Shown here in pieces: positions 10,476 through 19,947 of a DNA stretch of 64,000 nt (positions are counted from its first letter, which is position 1; the number at the start of each line of letters is the position of its first letter). The DNA lies in the NCBI RefSeq assembly GCF_016615815.1, contig NZ_CP067112.1:2480001-2544000 (forward strand). The letters are read 5' to 3'. The stretch comes from Luteimonas sp. MC1572 (lineage in GTDB: Bacteria > Pseudomonadota > Gammaproteobacteria > Xanthomonadales > Xanthomonadaceae). Under the pieces are notes generated by a model. The model was not told the DNA's origin. It searched no databases and saw nothing but the letters and a program-made list of their open reading frames with translations. The translations under genes and the position numbers were made by a program.

Positions 10476-11129
10476 ATGCACCGAGGCCGACAGCACGCCG
10501 GAAGCCGCACCCGTGAGCTCCGCCACCGCCTCGCCCACGAGGCGGCCCGACTGATCGCCGAAGGCGGGATCCGCGACTTCCACCACGCCAAGCGCAAGGC
10601 CGCCGCGCGACTGGGCATCCACGACGACGCGTCGCTGCCGCGCAACGACGAGATCGAGGACGCGCTGCGCGAGTACCAGCGACTGTTCCTGGGTGACACG
10701 CATGCCGACCACCTGCGCGAAAAACGCGAGGCCGCGCTGCAGGCGCTCGAATTCTTCGCCAGCTTCCACGCGCGCCTGGTGGGTCCGGTGCTGGCAGGCA
10801 CCGCGGGTGCGCATGACCACGTGACGCTTCACCTCTACTGCGACGACGCCGACGCCGTGGCACGCTTCCTCGACGACGCAGGCATTCCTGCGGAATCGCG
10901 CAGCCGGCAGGTGCGACTGGACCGCACGCGAGATGGCGATTTCCCGGTGTGGCTGTTCGGCGCCGGCGACACCCTCATCGACCTCACTGTCCTGCCCGCC
11001 GGCGCACTGCGCCAGTCACCGCTGTCGGCGGTGGACGGGAGGCCCATGCAGCGCGCGTCGGCCAGCCAGCTGCGCAGGCTGCTGGCCGAAGACGAAGAAG
11101 CTGCGCCGCCCGCTACCGACACGCGATGA
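10476..11129 (+). CDS. Conserved hypothetical protein
   Basis: A 217-residue soluble protein. The N-terminal half is helical and basic and contains AARLIAEGGI-x-DFHHAKRKAAARLG, then DEIEDALREYQRLF. The C-terminal half (about 110-200) looks like an alpha/beta domain with HDHVTLHLYCDDADAVARFLDDAGI and VWLFGAGDTLIDLTVLP. This last stretch resembles nucleotidyltransferase-like or regulatory folds, but no catalytic motif is certain. GGAG lies seven bases before the ATG. Similar proteins occur across Xanthomonadaceae and Pseudomonas without assigned function. It follows the PBP1a gene by 48 bp and may share its transcript. Confidence 0.75.
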   Translation: MHRGRQHAGSRTRELRHRLAHEAARLIAEGGIRDFHHAKRKAAARLGIHDDASLPRNDEIEDALREYQRLFLGDTHADHLREKREAALQALEFFASFHARLVGPVLAGTAGAHDHVTLHLYCDDADAVARFLDDAGIPAESRSRQVRLDRTRDGDFPVWLFGAGDTLIDLTVLPAGALRQSPLSAVDGRPMQRASASQLRRLLAEDEEAAPPATDTR

Positions 11130-11136
11130 CCGGCAC

Positions 11137-11577
11137 CTACTCGGCGTCGAGCATCGCGGCGTCGCCCGAACCCACGACCTTGACGCGGCTGCCCACACGG
11201 ATGCGCGCAAGCTGGTCGCCACGACGCGTAAACGCGGACTCCGCGGCATTGTCGAAACGGACGATGAGCACATAGCTGCCAGCCGTAGCGCCACCGGTAT
11301 TGCTGGAGGCGATATCGGCGCCAAGATTGGTGGCGAGGCGCGTGACTTCATAGGACCGTCCGCTGCGGCCACCCACAGCCTGCCCGAGCGCTTGCCCCAG
11401 CATGCCGCCCAGCTGTCGTTTGGTGCTCGTGCTGACCGCATCCTGCTTTGCGGCGATGGGCTGCATCGCAGTGACCACGCCCTTGCGTACCTCAAGCTCG
11501 CCAGCCACCGCGACAGACGCGGCGGATGCCAGACACACTGCCACCATGACGGCGGCCAGATGTGGGTTCATCCCCAT
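11137..11577 (-). CDS. SlyB-like glycine-zipper exported protein
   Basis: A 146-residue protein with a signal peptide ending at SVAVAG. There is no Cys at the cleavage site, so it is probably not a lipoprotein although the SlyB/Pcp family usually is. The centre is Gly-rich (LGGMLGQALGQAVGG, a glycine-zipper-like pattern). The C-terminal half reads YVLIVRFDN then GDQLARIRVGSRVKVVG, which matches the small beta domain of SlyB-type outer-membrane proteins. AAGGAG is six bases upstream of the ATG at 11577; a second in-frame ATG follows two codons later. The gene is convergent with the preceding hypothetical gene, with a 7-bp gap. Confidence 0.72.
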   Translation of the reverse strand: MGMNPHLAAVMVAVCLASAASVAVAGELEVRKGVVTAMQPIAAKQDAVSTSTKRQLGGMLGQALGQAVGGRSGRSYEVTRLATNLGADIASSNTGGATAGSYVLIVRFDNAAESAFTRRGDQLARIRVGSRVKVVGSGDAAMLDAE

Positions 11578-11780
11578 TGCATGCTCCTTCCGTGGAGTTG
11601 GGCCAGCCGGGCGGACAATCCGCCCGGGCGCAGGCACGAGCCGTCGAGGCCAGTGCATGCGCCACCATGTTTGCCGCAGACGTGACACCACGCCCTCCGC
11701 GATGTGCCCATGGCCGGGTGGGAGTACCCCGCGCCCAAGAAGAGGTTCTCCTCCCATTCGAAGGAAGGTGGAGAAGAAGC

Positions 11781-11806
11781 AAAAAAACGCCCCGCAGTGC
11801 GGGGCG
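11781..11806 (-). terminator. Rho-independent terminator of gltA
   Basis: An 8-bp perfect GC stem (11788-11795 with 11799-11806) is followed on the minus strand by seven consecutive T residues (11787-11781). It lies 28 bp after the gltA stop codon. This is a textbook intrinsic terminator. Confidence 0.92.
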
Positions 11807-11834
11807 CTGTTCATCGCGATGCCTGTGTGGGGCG

Positions 11835-13148
11835 TCAGCGCTTGTCGACGGCCATGTAGTCGCGGATGCCCGAGCCCGTATAGATCTGCCGCGGGCGGCC
11901 GATCTTGAATTCCGGATCGGTCTGCTGCTCGAGCCAGTGCGCCATCCAGCCAGCGGTGCGCGCGATCGCGAACATCACCGTGAACATCTCGGTCGGGATC
12001 TTCAGCGCCTTGTAGATGATGCCGCTGTAGAAATCGACGTTCGGGTACAGCTTGCGCTGCACGAAGTAGTCGTCCTTCAGCGCGGCTTCCTCCAGGCGCA
12101 TCGCGACCTCGAGCAGCGGGTCGTCGATGCCGAGTTCCTCGAGCACCTTGTGGCACATCTCGCGGATGATCTTCGCGCGCGGGTCGAAGTTCTTGTACAC
12201 GCGGTGGCCGAAGCCCATCAGGCGGAAGCCGGACTCCTTGTCCTTGGCGCGGTCGATCGCCGACTGCACGTTCTTCGCCGTGCCGATCTCGGCCAGCATC
12301 TTCAGCACCGCCTCGTTGGCGCCGCCGTGCGCAGGACCCCACAGCGCGGCGACACCCGATGCGATGCACGCATAGGGGTTTGCACCGGTCGAACCCACCA
12401 GGCGCACGGTCGACGTGGATGCGTTCTGCTCGTGGTCGGCATGCAGGATGAACAGCAGGTCCAGCGCCTTCGCGGCGACCGGGTTGAGCACCAGCGGCTC
12501 GCTCGGCACCTCGAACATCATGTGCAGGAAACGGTCGACGTACGGCAGGTTGTTGCGCGGGAAGCGCAGCGGCCAGCCCATCGAGTGCCGGTAGCAGGCG
12601 GCAGCTATGGTCGGCACCTTGGCGATCATGCGGATCGCGGCCATGCGGCGCTCTTCCGGATCGTCGTAGTCGAGATCGTTGTGGTAGAAGCTCGCCATCG
12701 AACCGATCATGCCGACCAGCATCGCCATCGGATGGGCGTCGTGGCGGAAACCGCCGAGGAAGTTCTTGAACGCCTCGTGCAGCATCGTGTGGTGGGCGAC
12801 GTCGTGGTCGAATTCACCCATCTGCCTGGCGTCGGGCAGCTCGCCGTTCATCAGCAGGTACGCGACCTCGAGGAACGAAGACTCCTTGGCCAGCTGGTCG
12901 ATCGGGTAACCGCGATACAGCAGCACGCCCTCGTCGCCGTCGATGTAGGTGATCGCGGACTTGCAGCTGGCGGTGGCGGTGAAACCGGGATCGTAGGTGA
13001 AGAGGCCGGTTTCCTTCGGCAGCTTGCCGATGTCTACGCAGTCGTTGCCGAGGGTGGGGCTCAGGATCGGCAGTTCGACCGACTTGCCGGCGGCCTGGAC
13101 TGCAACGGTGCCGGCCTTCGGGCCGACGTTGGACGGGGTGGCGGACAC
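11835..13148 (-). CDS. gltA: Type II citrate synthase
   Basis: A 437-residue citrate synthase condensing oxaloacetate and acetyl-CoA, the entry to the TCA cycle. The long Gram-negative (type II, hexameric) form is shown by its length and N-terminal extension. Signature blocks include [16 protein letters not shown], then [12 protein letters not shown] and [13 protein letters not shown] around the catalytic residues. The start is GTG at 13148, preceded by AAAGGAG at seven bases. An upstream in-frame extension has no ribosome-binding site. The gene stands alone, with its own terminator. Confidence 0.96.
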   Translation of the reverse strand: MSATPSNVGPKAGTVAVQAAGKSVELPILSPTLGNDCVDIGKLPKETGLFTYDPGFTATASCKSAITYIDGDEGVLLYRGYPIDQLAKESSFLEVAYLLMNGELPDARQMGEFDHDVAHHTMLHEAFKNFLGGFRHDAHPMAMLVGMIGSMASFYHNDLDYDDPEERRMAAIRMIAKVPTIAAACYRHSMGWPLRFPRNNLPYVDRFLHMMFEVPSEPLVLNPVAAKALDLLFILHADHEQNASTSTVRLVGSTGANPYACIASGVAALWGPAHGGANEAVLKMLAEIGTAKNVQSAIDRAKDKESGFRLMGFGHRVYKNFDPRAKIIREMCHKVLEELGIDDPLLEVAMRLEEAALKDDYFVQRKLYPNVDFYSGIIYKALKIPTEMFTVMFAIARTAGWMAHWLEQQTDPEFKIGRPRQIYTGSGIRDYMAVDKR

Positions 13149-13301
13149 AGACGCACTCCTTTCGTATCGCGTGGACCCGCGCATCGGGGGCGGGTCGGAT
13201 GAGGCGGGGTCGCGCGCGTGCGCGATCGGGGAATTATCGCATAGCCCCCGGCCGCGGCGGCTCCAGCAAAGTGGCACCAGTGGAACGCCGCAGGCCAAAC
13301 G

Positions 13302-13326
13302 AAAACGGCCGCCCAGTGGGCGGCCG
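13302..13326 (-). terminator. Intrinsic terminator of rpmE2
   Basis: A long inverted repeat centred on 13316 (13306-13326, CGGCCGCCCA with its complement) is followed on the minus strand by TTTTC. It begins 25 bp after the L31 stop codon. Confidence 0.82.
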
Positions 13327-13351
13327 TCGGCTCGGCGCGTGGCGCCGGAGC

Positions 13352-13594
13352 TTACTTGGAGTAGCGCTTGCGGAACTTGTCGACGCGACCGCTGGTGTCC
13401 ATGAGCTTGTTCTGGCCCGTGTAGAACGGATGCGAAGCCGACGAGACTTCGATCTTGATCAGCGGATACTCGTTGCCGTCTTCCCACTTCACCGTCTCCT
13501 TGCTGGAGAGGGTGGAACGCGTGAGGATCTTGAAATCCGAAGTCACGTCCTGGAAAACGACGTCGCGGTAAACAGGATGGATGTCGGCCTTCAT
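13352..13594 (-). CDS. rpmE2: 50S ribosomal protein L31 type B
   Basis: An 80-residue protein beginning [16 protein letters not shown] and ending in DKFRKRYSK. It lacks the CxxC zinc ligands of the ordinary L31, so it is the zinc-free type B paralogue. In many bacteria this paralogue replaces zinc L31 under zinc limitation (Zur regulon), but in Xanthomonadaceae it is often the only L31. No Zur box is obvious upstream. It is monocistronic, with its own terminator. Confidence 0.95.
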   Translation of the reverse strand: MKADIHPVYRDVVFQDVTSDFKILTRSTLSSKETVKWEDGNEYPLIKIEVSSASHPFYTGQNKLMDTSGRVDKFRKRYSK

Positions 13595-13665
13595 GACGGG
13601 GTACCGGTATCTGGGCGGGGAAAGAGCGGCATTATAGCCAGCGCCCCGCCCTCCCGCAAGTCGCC

Positions 13666-14604
13666 TCAGGCGCCGAGCGCTCCGCGCACCAGTCCTTCGA
13701 ACATCAGCTGGTCATAGCGCAGCAGGATGCGCGCCTGGTCCGGGCGCCCGAGCTGGCGCTGCCAGTCGACCACCGTGGTGCCACGCGCCACCGGGTCGCC
13801 CAGCACCACGTCGATCGGCCGGGATTCGGCCTGCAGCACGCCTTGTGGACTCAGCGCCATGGCCATGGCCAGTGCGTCGGCGGCATGCCAGAGCTCGCCG
13901 CGGCCGTCTTCCGACCACAGGCGCGTGTGCCGCGAGATGGCTTCGTAGAACGCCGCCACCGGACCCGGCGCCGCCAGCCAGCCGTCGACGTTGCGGTGGT
14001 GCATGCCGTGGGCGACGGTGGCTTCCCAATCGGCGAGATCGAAGGCCGGGAATGCCTCGAACACGATGCGCGCCGCCTCCGGATCGAAGTAGACGTTGAA
14101 CTCGGCGGACGGCGTGATGTTGCCGCGTGCGGTGACCGCCCCGCCCATCACCACCAGTCGCCCGATGCGTTCCGGCAGGGTGGGGTCCAGGCGCAGCGCC
14201 AGCGCGAGGTTCGTCAGCGGGCCGAGCATCACGAGCAGGAGTCGTCCGGCATGCTCATGGGAGAGGCGCAGGATGGCCTGCACCGCGTGCTCGGGCTCGA
14301 CACCGCGCGTGGCGGGGACATAACCGACATCACCAAAACCGTCCACGCCGTGCACGTACGCCGCGTCGGGAGCGGCGTGCAGCAGGGGGCGGTCGCAGCC
14401 GGCGAACACCGGCACATCCTCGCGCCCTGCGATCTCGCAGAGCTTGAGCGCGTTGGCCACGGTGTGGCGCAGGCCGACATTGCCCGCGACGATGGCGAGC
14501 CCGAGCACGTCGTGGCCCGTGTCGCGCAGCGCCATCAGCAGGGCGAGTGCGTCGTCGACGCCCGGGTCGGTATCGATCAGCAGCGGAATGCGGTCATTGT
14601 TCAT
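13666..14604 (-). CDS. Inosine-uridine preferring nucleoside hydrolase family protein
   Basis: A 312-residue member of the IUNH family, which cleaves ribonucleosides to base and ribose. The calcium/ribose-binding signature [12 protein letters not shown] is at the N-terminus. The [10 protein letters not shown] block (about 135-145) and the [19 protein letters not shown] stretch complete the active site. The ATG at 14604 is chosen; another in-frame ATG at 14619 is possible, and neither has a strong ribosome-binding site. It lies 31 bp downstream of recG and is probably the last gene of that transcript. Confidence 0.88.
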   Translation of the reverse strand: MNNDRIPLLIDTDPGVDDALALLMALRDTGHDVLGLAIVAGNVGLRHTVANALKLCEIAGREDVPVFAGCDRPLLHAAPDAAYVHGVDGFGDVGYVPATRGVEPEHAVQAILRLSHEHAGRLLLVMLGPLTNLALALRLDPTLPERIGRLVVMGGAVTARGNITPSAEFNVYFDPEAARIVFEAFPAFDLADWEATVAHGMHHRNVDGWLAAPGPVAAFYEAISRHTRLWSEDGRGELWHAADALAMAMALSPQGVLQAESRPIDVVLGDPVARGTTVVDWQRQLGRPDQARILLRYDQLMFEGLVRGALGA

Positions 14605-14635
14605 CGCCCGATTATCCATGTTCGTGGCGCCGCGA

Positions 14636-16756
14636 TCAGGCCGCCGCGTAGCGGGCAGCCCCGCCCACCCAGCGCGCCACCAGGCGTTCGGCGACGCCAG
14701 GCTGGTCGCGCAGCAGTTGCTCGCCGAGTGCGTGCACCAGCGGCAGCAGGTCGGCGTCGCGGGCCAGATCGGCGACGCGGAATGCCGCAAGCCCGGTCTG
14801 GCGTGTCCCCAACAGCTCGCCCGGCCCGCGCAGTTCGAGGTCTTTTTCGGCGATGACGAACCCGTCGCCGGTCTCGCGCATTGTCTCCAGGCGCTCGCGC
14901 GCCATCCGCGACAGCGGCGGCTGGTAGAGCAGCACGCAGCTCGAAGCGGCACTGCCCCGCCCCACCCGGCCGCGCAGCTGGTGCAGCTGCGCCAGGCCCA
15001 GGCGCTCGGCGTTCTCGATCACCATCAGCGAGGCGTTGGGCACGTCCACGCCGACCTCGATCACCGTGGTGGCGACCAGCAGGTCGGCCGCGCCGTCCTT
15101 GAACGCGCGCATCGCCGCCTGCTTCTCATTGGCTTTCATCCGGCCGTGCACCAGCTCGACGCGGAGCCCGGGCAGGGCTTCCGACAGCGCCTCGAACGTC
15201 GCCTGCGCCGCCTGCGCCACGATCTCGTCCGAGTCGTCGATGATCGTGCACACCCAGTACGCCTGGCGGCCTTCAGCGCAGGCCGCGCGGATGCGTTCGA
15301 TGAGTTCGGGGCGGCGCCCGGCGGCAAGGACCACGGTCTGCACCGGCGTGCGCCCGGGCGGCAGTTCGTCGATGGCCGACACGTCGAGGTCGGCGTACGC
15401 CGCCATGGCGAGGGTGCGCGGGATCGGTGTGGCCGTCATGACCAGCTGGTGCGGCACGCGGCCGCCCTCGCCGCCCTTGTCACGCAGCGCCAGGCGCTGG
15501 TGCACGCCGAAGCGGTGCTGTTCGTCGACGATCGCCAACGCGAGGTCATGGAACACCACGCCCTGCTGCATGAGCGCGTGCGTGCCGACCACGACCTGCG
15601 CTTCGCCACTGGCAACCGCCGCCATCGCCTGCGCGCGCGCACGGCCGGTGACCTTGCCGGCCAGCCACTCCACGCGGACGCCAAGTGGCTCCAGCCACGC
15701 ACGCAGGTTGGCGAGATGCTGCTCGGCCAGCAGTTCGGTGGGCGCCATCAACGCCGCCTGGCGGCCGTCGGCGACCGCCATCAGCGCCGCCATCGCGGCC
15801 ACCACGGTCTTGCCGGAGCCGACATCACCCTGCACCAGGCGCAGCATCGGCACCGGGCGCGCGATGTCGCCGCGGATTTCGCCGAACACGCGCGCCTGGG
15901 CGTTGGTCAGCGCGAACGGCAGGCTCGCGCGCAACTGCTCTGCGAATCCCGCATTGGCAAGCGGCCGCGCCGCGTGCGACTGCTGGGCAATGCGCTGGCG
16001 GCGCAGGCTGAGATGGTGCGCAAGCAGCTCCTCGAGTGCCAGCCGGCGCTGCGCTGGATGCGTGCCGGCCAGCAAGGCGGCGACATCGGCTTCGCGCGGC
16101 GGACGATGCACCGCGAGCAGCGACTCGCGCAGTCCCGGCAGCGCGTGTGCGCGCAGCAGCGCGGCCGGCAGGAGCTCGAGCTCGTCGCCATCGGGCAAGC
16201 GGTCCAGCGCCTGCGCGATCAGACGCTTCATCACCGCAGGGCCGACGCCCTCGATCGCGGGATAGACCGGGTCGAGGCGATCGCCAAGTTCGGCGAGGCC
16301 ATCATCAGCAACGAGGCTGTAGCTCGGATGGACGATCTCCAACCCGCGCTGTCCCGGCCGGGGCGTACCGAAGCAGCGCACGCGCACGCCGGGAGTGAAC
16401 TGCGCGGCCTGCGCGGCGCGGAAGTGGAAGAAGCGCAGCACCAGCGTGCCGTGCGAATCGTCGACGATCGCGACACGCAGCATCGGCTTGTAGCGGAAGC
16501 CGCGCTCCACCGCCTCCACCCGCCCTTCGACCTGGGCCGGAACGCCCGGCTGCAGCAGGCGGATCGGGGTGATGGCGGTACGGTCCTCGTAGCCGCGCGG
16601 CAGCTGCAGCCACAGGTCCTGCACGCCCAGCAGGCCGCGCGCAGCAAGCTTCTCGGCGACCCGCGGGCCCACGCCGGCCAGCGCCGACAGCGCATCGGCG
16701 CCGGCGGGCGCGAGCGAGGGCGCGTCTGCGCCGGCCTTGCGCCGAGGTGCCGCCAC
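14636..16756 (-). CDS. recG: ATP-dependent DNA helicase RecG
   Basis: A 706-residue branch-migration helicase that regresses stalled forks and resolves Holliday junctions. The N-terminal wedge/OB domain is followed by helicase domain 1 with Walker A GDVGSGKTVVA and the DEQH box (VDEQHRFG). Domain 2 contains TVIEVGVDVPNAS and QLRGRVGRG. The apparent start is GTG at 16756, only two bases after a GAGG inside the ridA end, which is unusually close. No better in-frame start is seen. It sits 4 bp from ridA at the end of the spoT cluster. Confidence 0.95.
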   Translation of the reverse strand: MAAPRRKAGADAPSLAPAGADALSALAGVGPRVAEKLAARGLLGVQDLWLQLPRGYEDRTAITPIRLLQPGVPAQVEGRVEAVERGFRYKPMLRVAIVDDSHGTLVLRFFHFRAAQAAQFTPGVRVRCFGTPRPGQRGLEIVHPSYSLVADDGLAELGDRLDPVYPAIEGVGPAVMKRLIAQALDRLPDGDELELLPAALLRAHALPGLRESLLAVHRPPREADVAALLAGTHPAQRRLALEELLAHHLSLRRQRIAQQSHAARPLANAGFAEQLRASLPFALTNAQARVFGEIRGDIARPVPMLRLVQGDVGSGKTVVAAMAALMAVADGRQAALMAPTELLAEQHLANLRAWLEPLGVRVEWLAGKVTGRARAQAMAAVASGEAQVVVGTHALMQQGVVFHDLALAIVDEQHRFGVHQRLALRDKGGEGGRVPHQLVMTATPIPRTLAMAAYADLDVSAIDELPPGRTPVQTVVLAAGRRPELIERIRAACAEGRQAYWVCTIIDDSDEIVAQAAQATFEALSEALPGLRVELVHGRMKANEKQAAMRAFKDGAADLLVATTVIEVGVDVPNASLMVIENAERLGLAQLHQLRGRVGRGSAASSCVLLYQPPLSRMARERLETMRETGDGFVIAEKDLELRGPGELLGTRQTGLAAFRVADLARDADLLPLVHALGEQLLRDQPGVAERLVARWVGGAARYAAA

Positions 16757-16760
16757 TGCC

Positions 16761-17144
16761 TCAGTCGGTGACCATCACGGCATCGACCTCGAACTGCGCG
16801 CCCTTGGGCAGGGCGGACACCTCGATGGTCGAGCGCGCGGGATACGGGGCATCGAAATACTCCGCCATCACCGCGTTCACGGCTGCGAACTGGCCGAGGT
16901 CGGTGAGGTACAGGCCGACGCGCGCGACGTCAGCGAGCGACCCGCCGGCCGCCTCGCAGACCGCACGGAGGTTGTCGAATGCGCGCCGCGCCTGCGCGGC
17001 GAGATCTCCGGCGACCAGCTCGCCGGTGGCCGGATCCAGCGGGATCTGCCCGGACAGGAACACGGTGTTGCCGGCGCGGGTGGCCTGCGAATACGGACCG
17101 ATGGCCGCCGGTGCATCGGCGGTGGTGATGGGTGTCCTGGGCAT
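16761..17144 (-). CDS. ridA: RidA family enamine/imine deaminase
   Basis: A 127-residue trimeric RidA/YjgF protein that hydrolyses reactive enamine/imine intermediates released by PLP enzymes. The diagnostic features are IGPYSQA at the N-terminus, FLSGQIPLDP, and the C-terminal ARSTIEVSALPKGAQFEVDA with the catalytic Arg. GAGGA is seven bases upstream. The position between spoT and recG is common in Xanthomonadaceae and other gammaproteobacteria. Confidence 0.94.
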   Translation of the reverse strand: MPRTPITTADAPAAIGPYSQATRAGNTVFLSGQIPLDPATGELVAGDLAAQARRAFDNLRAVCEAAGGSLADVARVGLYLTDLGQFAAVNAVMAEYFDAPYPARSTIEVSALPKGAQFEVDAVMVTD

Positions 17145-17212
17145 TTTCGAGTCCTCGAAGGCGATGCGGTCGATTATGACCGCCCCCCCGCGGATTCTCT
17201 ATCCAGGCCGCG

Positions 17213-19381
17213 TCAGATCCGCTGCACGCCGTGGACCACGCCGAGCCGCCGCGTGCGGCGGATCACGTGCGCCAGGTGCGTGCGGTTGCGCACTTCGATC
17301 GAGAAGCGGATCGCGGCGACATTGGTGTCGCGCTCCAGGTACTCGACGCCATCGATGTTGGAATCCGCCTGCGCGATCGCCGCCGCCACCTGCGCCAGCA
17401 CGCCCGGCCGGTTCTCGACCTCGATGCGCAGCGCCACGGCGTAATCGCCGCTGACCTCGCGGTCCCAGCCGATATCGACCCAGCGATCCGGCGACTTGCG
17501 GTATTCGGCGACATTCGGGCATTCCATCCTGTGCACCACGATGCCGCGCCCGGCGGTGTGGTAACCCATGATGTCGTCGCCGGGGATCGGCATGCAGCAG
17601 TTGGCGAACGTCACCACACCGCGCTCGCTGCCGGTGATCAGGATGCGGTCGTCGCCGCGGTGCACGCGCGGTGCGCCGTCGGCCGCGGGCGTCTTGCGCG
17701 CCAGCGACTGCGCGACCTGCGACGGCATGCGGTTGCCCAGCGCGACCTCGGCCAGCAGGGCCTCCAGCCGCGGGAAGCGATGCTCGGCCAGATACGCTTC
17801 GAGGTGCTGGGCCGGCAGCTGTTCCAGCGAACTTCCGAGATCCTCGAGCGCGCTGTCGAGCATGCGGTGGCCGAGCTGCACGGCATCCTCGTGCTCGAGC
17901 TGCTTCAGCTGCTGGCGGATCGCGGTGCGCGCCTTGCCGGTGACCACGAACTCCAGCCACTGCGGCCGCGGCTGCGACGATTTGGCGGTGACGATCTCCA
18001 CCGACTGGCCGGTCGCCAGTTTGGTGCGCAAGGGCACGAGCTTGCGGTCGACGCGCGCAGCGACCGCGCGGTTGCCGACGTCGGTGTGCACCGAAAACGC
18101 GAAATCGAGCGCCGTGGCGTTGCGCGGCAACGACATGATGTCGCCCTTGGGCGTGAACAGGTACACCTCGTCGGGGAACAGGTCGACCTTGACGTTCTCC
18201 AGGAACTCCAGCGACGAACCGGTGCCGCTCTGCGATTCCAGCAGCGCGGAGATCCACGAATGCGCGCGCGCCTGCGCGCTGTTCGGCGCGCCGCCGCCGT
18301 GCTTGTAGGCCCAGTGCGCGGCGATGCCGCGCTCGGCGATCAGGTCCATTTCCTCGGTGCGGATCTGCACCTCGATGGGCGAGCCGTACGGCCCGAACAG
18401 CACGGTGTGCAGCGACTGGTAGCCGTTGGCCTTGGGGATGGCGATGAAGTCGCGGAAGCGGCCGTCGACCGGCTTGTACACCGAATGCGCGACGCCCAGC
18501 GCGTGGTAGCAGTCGCGCACCGAGCCGACGATCACCCGGAAGCCGAACACGTCGATCACCTGGCTGAAGGTTTTGCCCTCCGCGCGCATCTTGTTGTAGA
18601 TGCTCCACGGCGACTTCACCCGGCTCACCAGGCGGTAGTCCAGGCCTTCGTTGGTCAGCCGCTGCGCAAGCTGCGCCTCGATCTTGGCCAGCGCCTCGCG
18701 CCGCACCAGCGGCTGCGAGCGGATGCGCTTCTCGAGGATGCGGTGGCGCAGCGGGTGCAACGCCGCGAACCCGAGGTCCTGCAGCTCAGCCTTGATCAGG
18801 TTCATGCCCAGGCGCTGCGCGATTGGCGCGTAGATCTCCAGCGTCTCGCCGGCGATGCGCTGGCGCGCCTCGGGCGACTGCGCGCCGAGCGTGCGCATGT
18901 TGTGCAGGCGGTCGGCGAGCTTGATCAGGATGACGCGCAGGTCGCGCGCCATCGCCAGCATCATCTTGCGGAAGCTCTCCGCGTCGGCCTCGCGCCGGTT
19001 GGCGAACTGCAGCTTGTCGAGCTTGGTGACGCCGTCGACCAGCTCCGCGACCGCCTCGCCGAACTCGCCGGCCAGCGCGTCGCGCCCCAGCGGGGTGTCT
19101 TCGATCGTGTCGTGCAGGATCGCCGCGACCAGGGTCTCGAGGTCGACCTTCTGCTCCGCCAGCACCTGCGCCACGGCGACCGGGTGGGTGATGTAGGGCT
19201 CGCCGGACTTGCGCACCTGCCCCTCGTGGGCGGCCGCTCCCACCGCCCAGGCGCGGCGCACCTGGCGGCGCTGGTCCGCGGACAGGTACGCGGTGGCGCG
19301 TTCGAGCGCGCGCATGTACCCGGGAATGTCATCGTCCCCGGGGACAGGTACCTGCACCAGCGCGCGCTCTGCGGATGTCAT
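17213..19381 (-). CDS. spoT: Bifunctional (p)ppGpp synthetase/hydrolase SpoT
   Basis: A 722-residue RelA/SpoT homologue. The N-terminal HD hydrolase domain has HDTIEDT (His90-Asp91). It is followed by the synthetase domain with RFRDFIAIPKANGYQSLHT and IEVQIRTEEMD. Next come the TGS domain (DLFPDEVYLFTPKGDIM), the helical/zinc-finger region with NCCMPIPGDDI, and a C-terminal ACT domain. The intact HD box makes hydrolase activity very likely; synthetase strength cannot be judged. It is placed between rpoZ and ridA in the conserved gmk-rpoZ-spoT cluster. Confidence 0.96.
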   Translation of the reverse strand: MTSAERALVQVPVPGDDDIPGYMRALERATAYLSADQRRQVRRAWAVGAAAHEGQVRKSGEPYITHPVAVAQVLAEQKVDLETLVAAILHDTIEDTPLGRDALAGEFGEAVAELVDGVTKLDKLQFANRREADAESFRKMMLAMARDLRVILIKLADRLHNMRTLGAQSPEARQRIAGETLEIYAPIAQRLGMNLIKAELQDLGFAALHPLRHRILEKRIRSQPLVRREALAKIEAQLAQRLTNEGLDYRLVSRVKSPWSIYNKMRAEGKTFSQVIDVFGFRVIVGSVRDCYHALGVAHSVYKPVDGRFRDFIAIPKANGYQSLHTVLFGPYGSPIEVQIRTEEMDLIAERGIAAHWAYKHGGGAPNSAQARAHSWISALLESQSGTGSSLEFLENVKVDLFPDEVYLFTPKGDIMSLPRNATALDFAFSVHTDVGNRAVAARVDRKLVPLRTKLATGQSVEIVTAKSSQPRPQWLEFVVTGKARTAIRQQLKQLEHEDAVQLGHRMLDSALEDLGSSLEQLPAQHLEAYLAEHRFPRLEALLAEVALGNRMPSQVAQSLARKTPAADGAPRVHRGDDRILITGSERGVVTFANCCMPIPGDDIMGYHTAGRGIVVHRMECPNVAEYRKSPDRWVDIGWDREVSGDYAVALRIEVENRPGVLAQVAAAIAQADSNIDGVEYLERDTNVAAIRFSIEVRNRTHLAHVIRRTRRLGVVHGVQRI

Positions 19382-19451
19382 GGACCGAGCCTACGCGTGC
19401 GCCCGCGACCCGGCAACGCGCGGCGGCGCGGACCCGGACGTCGTGAACGCA

Positions 19452-19477
19452 GACGGCCCCGGATGTCCGGGGCCGTC
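19452..19477 (-). other. Strong hairpin between rpoZ and spoT
   Basis: A perfect 11-bp stem (19452-19462 with 19467-19477, loop ATGT) separates rpoZ from spoT. On either strand it lacks a real T-run, so it may attenuate, stabilise the rpoZ end or act as a weak terminator rather than a full stop. Confidence 0.55.
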
Positions 19478-19515
19478 ATGGTCATGCGTGCAAGCGCCAT
19501 GCAGGCGCCCGCGGA

Positions 19516-19818
19516 TCAGGCGTCGTCGCCCTTGCCCAGGTCGTCGTCGGCGACGACCTCGGCCGCCGCCCACTCCAGCGCCTCGCGCTCCTTGCGCTCA
19601 CGCTCGGACTTCTCGACGGCGTCGATGTATTCGGGATTGATGCGACGGGCGGCGATCTCACGCAGTGCCAGCACGGTCGGCTTGTCGTCGTTCTCGCTGT
19701 TGTCGATCTGCGGCTCGACGCCATTGGCGAGCTGGCGGGCGCGCTTGGCGGCCAGCATGACCAGCTCGAAACGGTTGTCGACGACTTTCAGGCAATCTTC
19801 AACGGTGATGCGGGCCAT
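19516..19818 (-). CDS. rpoZ: DNA-directed RNA polymerase subunit omega
   Basis: A 100-residue omega subunit, which promotes assembly of beta-prime and forms part of the (p)ppGpp site 1. It begins [20 protein letters not shown] and carries [10 protein letters not shown]. The ATG at 19818 has AGGAG four bases before it; longer in-frame starts lack this. The acidic C-terminus is longer than in E. coli (91 aa). It lies between gmk and spoT. Confidence 0.96.
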   Translation of the reverse strand: MARITVEDCLKVVDNRFELVMLAAKRARQLANGVEPQIDNSENDDKPTVLALREIAARRINPEYIDAVEKSERERKEREALEWAAAEVVADDDLGKGDDA

Positions 19819-19947
19819 AAATCTCCTGGCGGCCGACCGGCCGTCGATGCAGTGCGAGGGACCGGGAAGGATAGCGAAACACCGCCCGGCACGCAAGCCG
19901 ACCTGTTGCGAATCAGCCACTTGGGGCGTAATGCCGCCGCCGGCGGA

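Noticed and set aside
7884..10832. A 982-codon open frame antisense to the PBP1a gene, with similar long antisense frames at 20583-22787, 47950-49791 and 54593-57085
   Set aside because: High GC with G/C-rich third positions keeps the complementary frame open. The translated products are rich in His, Arg and Gln, without domains, and lie opposite unmistakable genes.
13149..13300. GATAAT upstream of gltA as a sigma70 promoter
   Set aside because: No -35 at acceptable spacing was found; the region surely drives gltA, but the site cannot be fixed from sequence.
13148..13487. In-frame N-terminal extension of citrate synthase by about 110 codons
   Set aside because: It overlaps the L31 gene and its terminator, and the GTG at 13148 has an ideal ribosome-binding site and family-typical length.
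17166..17183. GCGGTC...GACCGC hairpin between ridA and spoT as terminator
   Set aside because: The stem is only six bp, has no T-run on the minus strand, and lies within a cluster expected to be cotranscribed.
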